46,249 nt of DNA. Origin: Planctomycetaceae bacterium (GTDB taxonomy: Bacteria > Planctomycetota > Phycisphaerae > UBA1845 > UTPLA1). This document shows positions 1-7,609 of the stretch, piece by piece (position 1 is the stretch's first letter; every line of letters begins with the position of its first letter). Below the pieces are notes generated by a model, which saw only the letters and a list, made by a program, of their open reading frames with translations, did not search any database and was not told the origin of the DNA. The position numbers and the translations under genes are program-made. Location: assembly GCA_011525745.1 (NCBI GenBank), contig WYBU01000053.1, positions 1 to 46,249 of the forward strand. Direction: 5' to 3'.

Positions 1-250
1 CTCGATGGGGCACAGCCGCCCCCGGCTGTGTTCTTCGCGTGACACGGGCGCCTCGATGGGGCACAGCCGCCCCCGGCTGTGTTCTTCGCGTGGCACGGGC
101 GCCTCGATGGGGCACAGCCACCCCGGCTGTGTTCTTCGCGTGACACGGGCGCCTCGATGGGGCACAGCCGCCCCCGGCTGTGTTCATCGCGTGGTACGGG
201 CGCCTCGATGGGGCACAGCCGCCCCCGGCTGTGTTCATCGCGTGGCACGG
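1..250. repeat. Five-copy 51-bp tandem repeat with REP-like palindrome
   Basis: Units start at 1, 52, 103, 153 and 204, so the period is 51 bp with a single 1-bp deletion in the third unit. Each unit holds the palindrome CACAGCCG-CCCC-CGGCTGTG followed by TTCTTCGCGT or TTCATCGCGT and a GGCACGGGCGCC-like segment. The palindrome is the same core that recurs at 16821-16870 and inside sucC. The array continues into the hairpin GTGGCACGGGCTTGCAGCCC at 242-261. Reading frames run through the array on both strands, but they are by-products of a 51-bp (divisible by 3) period. Confidence 0.9.
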
Positions 251-414
251 GCTTGCAGCCCGTGGAGGCCGGGTCGAACGCGGCTTTCAGCCCGTGTGTC
301 ATTACGTGGCGCCCCAACGTGGCAGTTGACGTAATCCTGACCGCGCCATGGCCGCGGAAGTCCCATCCCGTTTGCCCGCGGCGCCCCGACACCCCGAATT
401 CGCCCCGCCCCGTT
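251..414. other. Intergenic remainder upstream of the enolase-superfamily gene
   Basis: This stretch holds degenerate repeat words (GGCTTTCAGCCCGTG at about 281-295) and then GC-rich DNA up to the -10-like hexamer at 415-420. I see no gene here. Confidence 0.5.
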
Positions 415-420
415 TACAAT
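415..420 (+). promoter_or_regulatory. -10-like hexamer TACAAT, 6 nt before the start codon
   Basis: TACAAT ends 6 nt before the GTG at 427, and no Shine-Dalgarno sequence lies between them. The spacing would place transcription initiation at or next to the start codon. No convincing -35 hexamer is visible. The same arrangement recurs at many other genes in the window. Confidence 0.45.
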
Positions 421-426
421 CGCCCC

Positions 427-1710
427 GTGCTTCGAACCGTCACCCGCGTCACGCTCTGGCCGCTCTCGATCCCGATGAAGCGGCCCTTCCGCCACGCCGC
501 CGCACAACGCGCATTCTCGACACCCTTTATCCTCGAAATCGAACTGTTCGGCGGCGCCGTCGGCTACGGCGAAACCCACATCCGCGACTACGTCACAGGC
601 GAGCGGCCCGACGAGCTGGTCGATACGCTGCGCGAGGTCTTTCTTCCCAGGCTGATGCGCTTTCGCGCCGACGGACTGCCCGCGGCCGTCGAGCAGATCG
701 CCGCTCTGCCGGAACGCGACGCTCTCGGCCGCACCGCCACCGGCCTGCGCGCCGCGGTCGAGCTGGCCCTGCTCGACGCCTGCGGCCGCGCCTTTGGTCG
801 GCCGATCACCGATCTGGCCGGCTGGTTCGGCGCGCTGCCGTTTCGGTCCGCCGTCGGCAAGAGGCCGTCGAAATCTCCGCTGGCCGCGCCGCCCAATGTG
901 CCCACGGACACGAAGCATGGGGATGGGGCGCGCATCCTGCGTTCCGCGCCGGACTCCCCGCTTCCCCGCTACAGCGGCGTCATCTCCGCCGAAGATACCC
1001 GCACCGTGCGATCGGCCATTCTGAAGATGCGCATCCTCGGCCTGCGCGACTTTAAGCTGAAAGTGGGCGATCCCGACGACGACGCACGATTGCGCGCCGC
1101 CGTCGACGCGCTGGGCCGCTCGCTTCGCACCGGCCGTAACACGCTGCGCCTCGATGCCAACGGCGCCTGGGACCGCGGTGAGGCGCTCGATCGCCTGAAA
1201 CGCTGGGCCGGCCTGCCGATCGCCTGCGTCGAGCAGCCGCTGCCGCGCGGCGCCGAAGACGAATGGGGCGCGCTGGCGCAGCACACTTCGATCCCCCTGA
1301 TGGCCGACGAATCCCTCGTCACGGCGCAGGACGCCCAGCGGCTCTTTCAACTCGGCGCGGCGAACGCTTTCAACATCCGCCTGGCCAAAAACGGCGGACT
1401 GCTCCCCTCGATTCAATTGGCGATTGAAGCCCGCAGGCGCGGCATCGTCTACCAGCTCGGCTGCCTCGTCGGCGAAACCAGCGTGCTTTCCGCGGCCGGC
1501 AGGCTGTTTCTACAGATGGTCCCCGGAGTGCGCTTCGCGGAAGGCTGCTACGGGCGGTTCTTGATCGAAGGTGACGTCGTCCGCCGGCCGGTGCAGATCG
1601 GTTGGGGCGGCCGTGTCAAACTGCCGCGCGGCCCCGGCCTGGGCGTCGAAGTCGACCGCGCCCGCCTCGAACGTTACGCCGTCACGTCGCCGATCGTGAT
1701 CGTGCTGTAG
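427..1710 (+). CDS. Enolase-superfamily enzyme (MR/MLE group; dipeptide epimerase or o-succinylbenzoate synthase-like)
   Basis: This is a two-domain enolase-superfamily protein of 427 residues if it starts at GTG 427. Visible active-site elements are the K-x-K pair in FKLKVG (K210, K212), metal ligands D243 in DANGAW, E269 in VEQPL and D294 in ADES, and the second general base K321 in RLAKNGG. This set is typical of the muconate-lactonizing subgroup, which includes L-Ala-D/L-Glu epimerases, N-acylamino acid racemases and OSB synthases; the substrate cannot be read from motifs. An unusual low-complexity stretch of about 40 residues (136-178, rich in Pro, Ala and Ser) sits between the capping domain and the barrel. 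The alternative start is ATG 475. GTG 427 is preferred because a TACAAT hexamer lies 6 nt upstream and the extra N-terminal residues fit a first beta strand. The reading frame stays open upstream to position 79, but only through the tandem repeat. Confidence 0.85.
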   Translation: MLRTVTRVTLWPLSIPMKRPFRHAAAQRAFSTPFILEIELFGGAVGYGETHIRDYVTGERPDELVDTLREVFLPRLMRFRADGLPAAVEQIAALPERDALGRTATGLRAAVELALLDACGRAFGRPITDLAGWFGALPFRSAVGKRPSKSPLAAPPNVPTDTKHGDGARILRSAPDSPLPRYSGVISAEDTRTVRSAILKMRILGLRDFKLKVGDPDDDARLRAAVDALGRSLRTGRNTLRLDANGAWDRGEALDRLKRWAGLPIACVEQPLPRGAEDEWGALAQHTSIPLMADESLVTAQDAQRLFQLGAANAFNIRLAKNGGLLPSIQLAIEARRRGIVYQLGCLVGETSVLSAAGRLFLQMVPGVRFAEGCYGRFLIEGDVVRRPVQIGWGGRVKLPRGPGLGVEVDRARLERYAVTSPIVIVL

Positions 1711-1856
1711 GGTCCGCTGTCAGGACCGAGTAGCTTTCAGCAATCAGCTTTCAGACAACAGCCGTCAACCCCCGCGCAGGTGGGGATTCCAGATTCTCCG
1801 CGCTCCCGGCGCCCCTGCGTGAGCATGCCTGTTTCGACTTTCGACTTTTCGATGTT
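1711..1856 (+). repeat. Composite intergenic repeat (dRS3-like/heptamer family), degenerate copy
   Basis: In order this holds GGTCCGCTGTCAGGACCGAG, a CAGCTTTCAG-type stretch, a degenerate dRS3-like core (CCCCCGCGCAGGTGGGGATT), TCTCCGCGCTC, a GCGTGAGC motif and TTTCGAC heptamers. The same order is seen at 14003-14160, 40845-41100 and, inverted, at 3541-3780. It fills the space between two convergent genes. Confidence 0.8.
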
Positions 1857-2417
1857 TCATTCCCGGTTTTCGCGCTCCCCGCCGCGCATACCCATCAACG
1901 CCTGTGCGTCCGGCGATGCCCGCTCGAACCGCGTGACCACGATTCGATCGACCGCCGCCGTGAAGTGGCCTTCGATCCGCGAACCATCGCCGCATTGCAC
2001 TCGGACCTCTCCGCGACGCGTGCGGGCACGGCCCAGACCTGCGCCGCTGACGCGCACAATTCCGGCTGACAACTCGCTTGCTTTCGTTCGCCCGCCCACC
2101 GTTTCGATCAGGAAACCCCCCTCAAACCCGCTTTCCCCAAGCGGAGTTCCGATAATACGATCACCGTCAGCATCCGACAGGCAGAGATAAATCCGGTAGT
2201 GCCGTCCCGTTGTAGCGCCGGGCAGCGGCAGGTCGATCATGTAGCGCGCCAGCCCTTTTTCCGCGAAAAAGCGGGCCTCTTCAGACGCGAGTTCCAGCCG
2301 CCGCTCCCCGCCGGCCCGATAAGGCTGGATCAGCGTCAATGCCGCACGCGGTGCGCAGGCAGGAAGGACAACCAGCAAGGCGGCAGTCACGATTGGTTGG
2401 ACCCGTCGATAGAACAT
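1857..2417 (-). CDS. Predicted lipoprotein of unknown function
   Basis: This is a 186-residue protein. It begins with a basic N-terminus, a hydrophobic segment and the lipobox LPAC at about residue 20, so it is probably a lipid-anchored periplasmic protein. I recognise no domain in the remainder, which contains an aspartate-rich loop (SDADGDR). The start at 2417 is chosen over an in-frame ATG 11 codons upstream because it puts the basic n-region directly ahead of the hydrophobic segment and because a TATATT hexamer lies 6 nt upstream of it. The gene converges with the enolase-superfamily gene, with a composite repeat between the two stops. Confidence 0.7.
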   Translation of the reverse strand: MFYRRVQPIVTAALLVVLPACAPRAALTLIQPYRAGGERRLELASEEARFFAEKGLARYMIDLPLPGATTGRHYRIYLCLSDADGDRIIGTPLGESGFEGGFLIETVGGRTKASELSAGIVRVSGAGLGRARTRRGEVRVQCGDGSRIEGHFTAAVDRIVVTRFERASPDAQALMGMRGGERENRE

Positions 2418-2423
2418 GGTGGA

Positions 2424-2429
2424 AATATA
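2424..2429 (-). promoter_or_regulatory. -10-like hexamer TATATT, 6 nt before the lipoprotein start
   Basis: Read on the minus strand, TATATT is followed by six bases (TCCACC) and then the ATG at 2417. There is no Shine-Dalgarno sequence in between, which suggests a leaderless or nearly leaderless transcript. Confidence 0.45.
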
Positions 2430-2638
2430 TCGGCCCTCCGTTCGTTGCACCGAGTAGCGGATATCGTTATCGCGCGGGGACGGTTACGCGCCGCCGTTTT
2501 GGGTACAATACGCGATCGCGCAAGCGAACGGGGTCTTGATGCGACAACCTGGCGCGATCGCCGACGCATGAGTGATCGGTCCGGACGGGGACTCGGACAA
2601 ACCGACCCACAGCGCTCATTGACACTTCGGAGGTTCGC

Positions 2639-3514
2639 ATGACGCTCAAGCCAAAGTTCCGTTGGATGGCCGCCGCAGCGATTGCGCCCTGCTTCATGTC
2701 CGGGTGCGGAACCAACATCCGGCCCGACATGACGATCGCCCAGGCACTGGCGCAGATCGACATCCTCAACCAGTTGACCGTCGGCGATCTGGCCGAGGCG
2801 TTTCAGCAGTTCGCCGCGAACCTCGATGAGTCTCGCGGTCGCCCGGCCGGCGTCGCCGCACTGACCGAAGAACAACGTGTCGCTCTGCAATCGCTCCAAC
2901 AGCAGCTCGACGCAGGTCAGATCACCGCGAGCGAATTCGACCAGCAGGCGCGGGAGGTCGTCGGCGACGCGCTGCCCCACATGGCATTTGCCGGATTCGG
3001 CTTCATGGGCGCACCGTTCGGCCGCGGATTCGACATGGCGCACGGTCGACTCCTGGACCTCTCCGACGACCAGAAAACCGCGGCCCGCGACATCTTTACG
3101 CGGCTACACGAGGACATTCGCACTCTGCGCTCCGACGCGCATGACAAAATCCGCGCCGTTCTAACCGAGGATCAACGGGTGCAGCTCGACTCGCTCGGCC
3201 TGCGGCGCCCCGGGCTGTTCGCCGCCGACCAGGCCGCCCAGGATGCCGCGCCGCAGCGCATGCGCGGACCGGGCGACCGACCGGGGCCGGGGCCAATGGC
3301 GCACATGGGATCGGGACCGAATCACGACCGGGCCTTTTCTCGTCTGGCCGAGGCGCTAGATCTGACCGACGACCAGATCGCCCAGATCGAGACGATTCGC
3401 TCCGAGCTGCGCGACGCGATCCGCGCCCGGCACGAGCAGGCCCGCAACGAGTTCATCGCAATACTCGACGACGTCCAGCGCGCCATGCTGACGTTGATCG
3501 AGGGCGGCATCTGA
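2639..3514 (+). CDS. LTxxQ (Spy/CpxP-like) lipoprotein
   Basis: This 291-residue protein starts with a signal peptide ending in SGC (Cys23), a plausible lipobox. The mature part is helical and contains two LTxxQ-type motifs, LDLSDDQKTAARDIF in the middle and LDLTDDQIAQIETIR near the C-terminus, plus related LTEEQRVALQ and LTEDQRVQLD segments. Repeated LTxxQ helices mark the Spy/CpxP/ZraP group of periplasmic chaperones and metal or stress sensors; its role here is inferred only from that similarity. A good ribosome-binding site (CGGAGG) lies just before ATG 2639. The next gene downstream, at 3823, is another LTxxQ-like secreted protein, so the two may act in one envelope-stress function, although a composite repeat separates them. 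Confidence 0.75.
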   Translation: MTLKPKFRWMAAAAIAPCFMSGCGTNIRPDMTIAQALAQIDILNQLTVGDLAEAFQQFAANLDESRGRPAGVAALTEEQRVALQSLQQQLDAGQITASEFDQQAREVVGDALPHMAFAGFGFMGAPFGRGFDMAHGRLLDLSDDQKTAARDIFTRLHEDIRTLRSDAHDKIRAVLTEDQRVQLDSLGLRRPGLFAADQAAQDAAPQRMRGPGDRPGPGPMAHMGSGPNHDRAFSRLAEALDLTDDQIAQIETIRSELRDAIRARHEQARNEFIAILDDVQRAMLTLIEGGI

Positions 3515-3540
3515 TTCGCCGCGGCACGAACCGCCAAGCG

Positions 3541-3780
3541 AACGCGGAGATGAAGAGTCGAAACGCCGAAACGTCGAAAAGTCATGACAAGGGCATGGGA
3601 GCAGGGAACAGGGAGCAGAAAGTCGAAAGTCGACATAGGCACGCTCACGAAATGCGCAGGGAGCGCAGAGAAACCGGGATTCCCGCCTGCGCGGGAATGG
3701 CGGCACGTCTCTGAAAGCTGATGGCTGATGGCTGATGGCTGATGGCTACTCGGTCCGCACAACGGACCCTGCTGAACAAC
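3541..3780 (-). repeat. Composite intergenic repeat (dRS3-like/heptamer family), inverted
   Basis: Read on the minus strand this has the order seen at 14003-14160: a GGTCCGTTGTGCGGACC palindrome, a four-fold CAGCCAT heptamer (3719-3746 on the plus strand as ATGGCTG units), a perfect ATTCCC-N8-GGGAAT core, TCTCTGCGCTCCCTGCGC, CGTGAGCGTGCC and TTTCGAC heptamers. It occupies most of the 308-bp gap between two LTxxQ genes. Confidence 0.85.
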
Positions 3781-3787
3781 GGCGAGC

Positions 3788-3813
3788 TTGACATCATGCG
3801 TTTCTCTTATAAC
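3788..3813 (+). promoter_or_regulatory. Candidate promoter (TTGACA ... TATAAC)
   Basis: TTGACA at 3788-3793 and TATAAC at 3808-3813 lie directly behind the repeat and 9 nt before ATG 3823. Both hexamers are good, but the 14-bp spacer is shorter than the usual 16-18, so only one of the two may be used. Confidence 0.4.
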
Positions 3814-3822
3814 GGGTGACTT

Positions 3823-5031
3823 ATGAAACATGCACGTTTTGGATTGCTGGGCGGACTGATCGTGTGTCTCACATCGGGCCTGGCGCTGGCGCAGGATGCC
3901 CGGCCGCCGGCCGAGGAAGATCGCGGTGACGGGGATCGGCCCCGGGCCGAGCGACGCGAACGGCGCGACCGCGGCGAGTTCGAGCGGCGCGGCGGGCCGC
4001 GCGGATTTGGCGGCGGGCCGATGTTCCGCGGCATGCGCGAACGCATGGAACGCATGCGCAACGCCTCGCCGGAAGAGCGCCGCCGGATGGAACTGGACGG
4101 CTGGGCCGACATGATGGTCCGCACGTACGACCTCGACGACGCCCAGCGCGCCACGGTGCGAGAGGAAATCCAGCGCATCAGCGACGAATATCGCGCCACG
4201 CTGGGTCCCGATGCCGCCCGGCTCGATCAGTTGCGGGATGAAATGGGACGCTACTGGTTCGAGCGCATGCGCCGCGAGGAGGCCGGCGAAGACGTCGGCA
4301 GCCCGCGCGACGATCCGCGATTCGACGAGCTGCGCACCCAGATGCGCGACATCATGGAAAAACACCCCTTCGACTGGCAGGCGAACGTCGATCGCATCGA
4401 AAAACTGCTCCCCGCCGAGCAGGTCGAGATGGGTCGCCAGCGGCGCGAAGAGTGGCGGCAGAACATGGGCCGATTCAATCGCGAGGGCGACGACCGGTTC
4501 GGCCGCAATCGCGAGGACGGACGCGACGATTCCGATCGGCGCCGTGATCGCATGCGCGAAACGCGCCGCCGTCTGGCCGAATCCGAAGGGGCCAACGAAG
4601 GCGAGCGGCCGCGCCGCGACGCCGATCGCCGCGGTCGCCGCGGCCCGGGTGGCGGCCCCCCCGATGTGGAACGTCCGCGACCGCCCGAGGAAGCTAATCC
4701 GCCCCAGGCCGTGACCCCGTCCCCGCCGCAGCATCCGTGGGACATTTACACCGAGGGCTTCATTCGCACGCGCCGCCTGACCAAGGACCAGGCCGCGTCG
4801 GCCCTGGCCATCGTGCAACAGCTTAAGGTGCGCGCCGCCGCCATCGAGCGCGCTCAGGCCGAGGCGCGGGCCGAGGCCGAGCGGATGCTCGACGCCGCCG
4901 CCAAGTCCAAGAAACTGGCTGAACTGGACGCCCCCATCAACGAGCTGTTTAAGGAGCTTCAGACCCGCCTCGACGCGCTGCTGACCGCCGAGCAGCGGCA
5001 GGCCGCCGGAGCGAGCGCGGGCAAAGCCTGA
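3823..5031 (+). CDS. Secreted Arg-rich LTxxQ-like protein
   Basis: The 402-residue product has a clear Sec signal peptide with a cleavage site near ALAQ-D (residue 24). The mature protein is extremely rich in Arg, Asp and Glu, with RR/RE/DR runs at about residues 30-75 and 225-290 and a Pro-rich linker near 290-310. Helical LTxxQ-like segments are visible: YDLDDAQRATVREEIQRI at about residue 100, and RRLTKDQAASALAIVQQL followed by LLTAEQRQAAG in the last 90 residues. It may be a periplasmic Spy-like protein or an RNA/polyanion-associated one; motifs do not decide. It shares LTxxQ helices with the gene at 2639. Base composition matches its neighbours. Confidence 0.65.
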   Translation: MKHARFGLLGGLIVCLTSGLALAQDARPPAEEDRGDGDRPRAERRERRDRGEFERRGGPRGFGGGPMFRGMRERMERMRNASPEERRRMELDGWADMMVRTYDLDDAQRATVREEIQRISDEYRATLGPDAARLDQLRDEMGRYWFERMRREEAGEDVGSPRDDPRFDELRTQMRDIMEKHPFDWQANVDRIEKLLPAEQVEMGRQRREEWRQNMGRFNREGDDRFGRNREDGRDDSDRRRDRMRETRRRLAESEGANEGERPRRDADRRGRRGPGGGPPDVERPRPPEEANPPQAVTPSPPQHPWDIYTEGFIRTRRLTKDQAASALAIVQQLKVRAAAIERAQAEARAEAERMLDAAAKSKKLAELDAPINELFKELQTRLDALLTAEQRQAAGASAGKA

Positions 5032-5071
5032 TCGCACTCACCCTGCGAGCAGCTTCAAGGTGCGTCCCTGG

Positions 5072-5110
5072 AAGCGTCACAATCCCCCGCCCTGGGGGAT
5101 TGTGACGTTT
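5072..5110 (+). terminator. Strong 17-bp hairpin between the LTxxQ gene and the S1 gene
   Basis: Positions 5072-5088 pair with 5094-5110 around a 5-nt loop, with one G-U pair. The inner 13 bp (GTCACAATCCCCC with its complement) are perfect. A broken T-run (GTTTCGCGTTTTCG) follows. It is either the terminator of the upstream gene or a leader structure of the S1 gene, whose start codon lies 172 bp downstream. No second copy is visible in the window, unlike the repeat palindromes. Confidence 0.55.
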
Positions 5111-5281
5111 CGCGTTTTCGTGGCCCAATTCCGACATCCCTTGGTCAACTACAGCCTCGAAACGAGCGATATTCGCATGGGCGAGCGATGCGCCCCTTCT
5201 CCGCGCTCGACACCGCATCCCCGCATCGCTACGCTGATATACGAGGGATTTCGCCTCATCGTCGTTTCGGAGAAGCTCGCG

Positions 5282-7006
5282 ATGGATCGTCCGCGCATCG
5301 AGGAGTCGGCGCCGTCCCCGGCGACCGAATCGTCTTACACCCACCCGTCGCCGCCTGCGCACGAATCGGATTCCGCCGCCTTCCCGGCCGATCCGCCGCC
5401 GCAGCGCGCCGACGCCGCCCCGCCTTCCGAAACGCCAGGCACTAACGATCATCCCGCGTCGCCCCCCGCCGCGCACACCGATGCAACGCACGCCACCTCG
5501 ACGCACAAACCCCTGCCCGCGGGCATCGACCGCGCCGAACTCGACCGCGAGGTCGAAGCGGCCATGGCGGGTCTGGACATGAAGCAGATCGAGGCAATCG
5601 AAGCGCCCGTTCCGCTCGATCGCGTCTTCGAGCTGGGCGCCGTCGTCTCGGGCGCGGTCCTGTCCTGCACCGAGCGCGATGTGCTGCTCGATCTGGGCGG
5701 AAAGGTCCAGGGCGTGCTCTCGCGCGATGAACTGCTTCCCGGCTACGAGCCGCCCGCCGGCACGCAGATGAACGTGTTGGTGGACGAAATCGACGCCGCC
5801 GCCGGACTGCTCAAAGTGTCGAAAAAACGCGCCGACGCCGCCGTCATGTGGCGCGACCTCAAGATCGGCGACGTCGTCGAGGGCATCGTCACCGGCATGA
5901 ACAAGGGCGGACTGGAAGTGGCGGTTGGTCTGATCAAGGCCTTCATCCCCGCCTCGCAGGTCGACACGCACTTCGTCCGCGACATCTCCGAGCTGTTCGG
6001 CAAGACGGTGCGCTGCGAAGTGACCAAGATCGAACGCGAAGACCAGAACCTGATCGTCTCGCGCCGCAAGGTGCTGGAGCGCGAGGCCGAAGAAGCGAAA
6101 AAACGCGCCCTGACCGAAATCGAGGTCGGTCAGGTCCGTCACGGCCGCGTCCGCAACGTGACCGACTTCGGCGCGTTCGTCGAGCTGGGCGGCGTCGATG
6201 GCATGATTCACGTCAGCGACATGAGCTACGGCCGCATCGCCAAGGCGTCGGACGTGCTCAAGGTCGGAGACGAAGTCGACGTCAAGGTGCTCAAGATCAA
6301 CCGCGACACGGGCAAGGTGTCGCTGGGGCTGAAACAGCTCAAGCCGCACCCCTGGGAAACGCTGACCGAGCGATTCCAGGCCGGCACGACGGTCAGCGGG
6401 CGCGTGATGCGTCACGCCGATTTCGGCGCGTTCGTCGAGCTGGAGCCGGGCGTCGAGGGGCTGATCGCGCTGCCGGAGCTGAGCTGGCACCGCCGCATCC
6501 GCCATCCGCGTGAGGTCGTCCGCGAGGGCGACGTGGTCAACGTCAAGATTCTCTCGATCGACGTCGAGAAACGGCGCGTGGCGCTGAGCCTCAAGCAGGT
6601 CGAGGAAGACCCCTGGGCGAATATCGCCGAAAAATATCCGCTGGGATCGAAGGTCCAGGCCCGCGTCGTGCGCCTGGCCGACTTCGGCGCGTTCGTTGAG
6701 ATCGTCCCCGGCGTCGAGGCGATGATTCACATTTCCGAGTTGTCGACGCAGCGCGTCAACGCCGTCTCCGACGTGCTCAAGCCCGATCAGCAGGTCGAGG
6801 CCCGCGTCATCCGCGTCGATTCCGACAACCGCAAGATCGCGCTGTCGCTGCGGCCCGAAGCCCAGGCCCCGCCGCCCGAGGAAGCCGAGCGCAAGCCCGC
6901 CGCCGCGCCCGCGCGCAAGAAACCTTCCAAGCCGCGTCGCGGCGGCATCGACTTCAGTTGGGACGAGTCGCTCACGCGACTCGATCCGTCGCGCTTCGCA
7001 CCGTGA
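5282..7006 (+). CDS. rpsA: Ribosomal protein S1-like RNA-binding protein, five S1 domains
   Basis: This 574-residue protein has a disordered Pro/Ala-rich N-terminus (1-80) and then five S1 OB-fold domains at about 118-182, 196-264, 282-352, 367-439 and 454-525. The last three carry the classic DFGAFVE(L/I) and G(V/M)xGMIH/LIALPELS signatures; the first two are more divergent, as in bacterial S1 where they dock to the ribosome. The C-terminus is basic (KKPSKPRRGG). This matches bacterial 30S protein S1, which binds mRNA and helps initiation. S1 in some phyla has four or six domains, so five is within range. ATG 5282 is chosen because a GGAG sequence lies 9 nt upstream; the frame is open further up to 5060 but without a supported start. 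A strong hairpin precedes the gene and might mediate autoregulation. Confidence 0.85.
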   Translation: MDRPRIEESAPSPATESSYTHPSPPAHESDSAAFPADPPPQRADAAPPSETPGTNDHPASPPAAHTDATHATSTHKPLPAGIDRAELDREVEAAMAGLDMKQIEAIEAPVPLDRVFELGAVVSGAVLSCTERDVLLDLGGKVQGVLSRDELLPGYEPPAGTQMNVLVDEIDAAAGLLKVSKKRADAAVMWRDLKIGDVVEGIVTGMNKGGLEVAVGLIKAFIPASQVDTHFVRDISELFGKTVRCEVTKIEREDQNLIVSRRKVLEREAEEAKKRALTEIEVGQVRHGRVRNVTDFGAFVELGGVDGMIHVSDMSYGRIAKASDVLKVGDEVDVKVLKINRDTGKVSLGLKQLKPHPWETLTERFQAGTTVSGRVMRHADFGAFVELEPGVEGLIALPELSWHRRIRHPREVVREGDVVNVKILSIDVEKRRVALSLKQVEEDPWANIAEKYPLGSKVQARVVRLADFGAFVEIVPGVEAMIHISELSTQRVNAVSDVLKPDQQVEARVIRVDSDNRKIALSLRPEAQAPPPEEAERKPAAAPARKKPSKPRRGGIDFSWDESLTRLDPSRFAP

Positions 7007-7040
7007 TGAAATGGCCGCTGCGACGCATTTCCAGCCGCGC

Positions 7041-7511
7041 CTACGGCTGCGGCTCCTCAAACGTCAGCCCCTCGTCGCCGACGCGCGTCGAAGCGTCGAA
7101 CGGATCGGACGCCTGACCGGTCGGCGTGATCAGGTGCGAGCGGCTGTTGACGAACTCCGAGTCGTTCATGTCCAGCGGGTAGTAGCCGGACTTTTTCAGC
7201 CGAATCTTGCTGTTCGCCGGAATCGTCGATTTGAGAATCCAGAACGCTCCGCGCCCGTCCGTCGTGCCGAGCTTCTTCCACGCCTGCCCGTCGCGCGAAG
7301 CCAGCACCTCGACGTTCTGCACCGGGCTGCTCGTGTCGCGATCGCTGATGTGCCCCTCGGCGACCATCTCGGCGCAGCCGCCGCTCAGTCCGCCGACGAA
7401 CAATATCACGGTCGCGGCGATGCGCTTCGATGGCCGGCGCACGATGCCGATTGCACGGTCCGTGAGCGCGGTTCGCGAATTCTTGCGGCTGGCGCCAGTG
7501 TGCAGCGTCAT
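7041..7511 (-). CDS. Small predicted lipoprotein
   Basis: This is a 156-residue protein with a long basic n-region, a hydrophobic stretch (IAATVILFVGGLSGG) and a lipobox-like GGC near residue 46. The mature part (about 110 residues) has the look of a beta-sandwich carboxypeptidase-regulatory or transthyretin-like fold: HISDRDTSSPVQNVEVLAS is followed by GTTDGRGAFWI. That pattern is typical of CarboxypepD_reg-like domains, but this is inference. ATG 7511 is selected over two upstream in-frame ATGs because a perfect AGGAGG lies just before it. The gene converges with the S1 gene and is divergent from pdxB. Confidence 0.7.
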   Translation of the reverse strand: MTLHTGASRKNSRTALTDRAIGIVRRPSKRIAATVILFVGGLSGGCAEMVAEGHISDRDTSSPVQNVEVLASRDGQAWKKLGTTDGRGAFWILKSTIPANSKIRLKKSGYYPLDMNDSEFVNSRSHLITPTGQASDPFDASTRVGDEGLTFEEPQP

Positions 7512-7597
7512 TCCCGGTTCCTCCTGCTTGCGAATCGACATGATCGGGCTTTTGCACGCCGCGGGCAAGCCGTCTTGTCGCGCCACGCCGCCGGCGC

Positions 7598-7603
7598 GAT
7601 GAT
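7598..7603 (+). promoter_or_regulatory. Weak -10-like hexamer GATGAT before pdxB
   Basis: GATGAT ends 6 nt before ATG 7610 with no Shine-Dalgarno sequence. It matches four of six TATAAT positions, so this is a weaker example of the short-leader arrangement. Confidence 0.25.
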
Positions 7604-7609
7604 GCCCCC

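Noticed and set aside
1..250. CRISPR array
   Set aside because: The whole 51-bp unit is repeated, including the part that would be the spacer; there are no unique spacers and no cas genes.
79..426. N-terminal extension of the enolase-superfamily gene through the tandem repeat
   Set aside because: It would add 116 residues of repeat translation; the family start and a -10-like hexamer support GTG 427.
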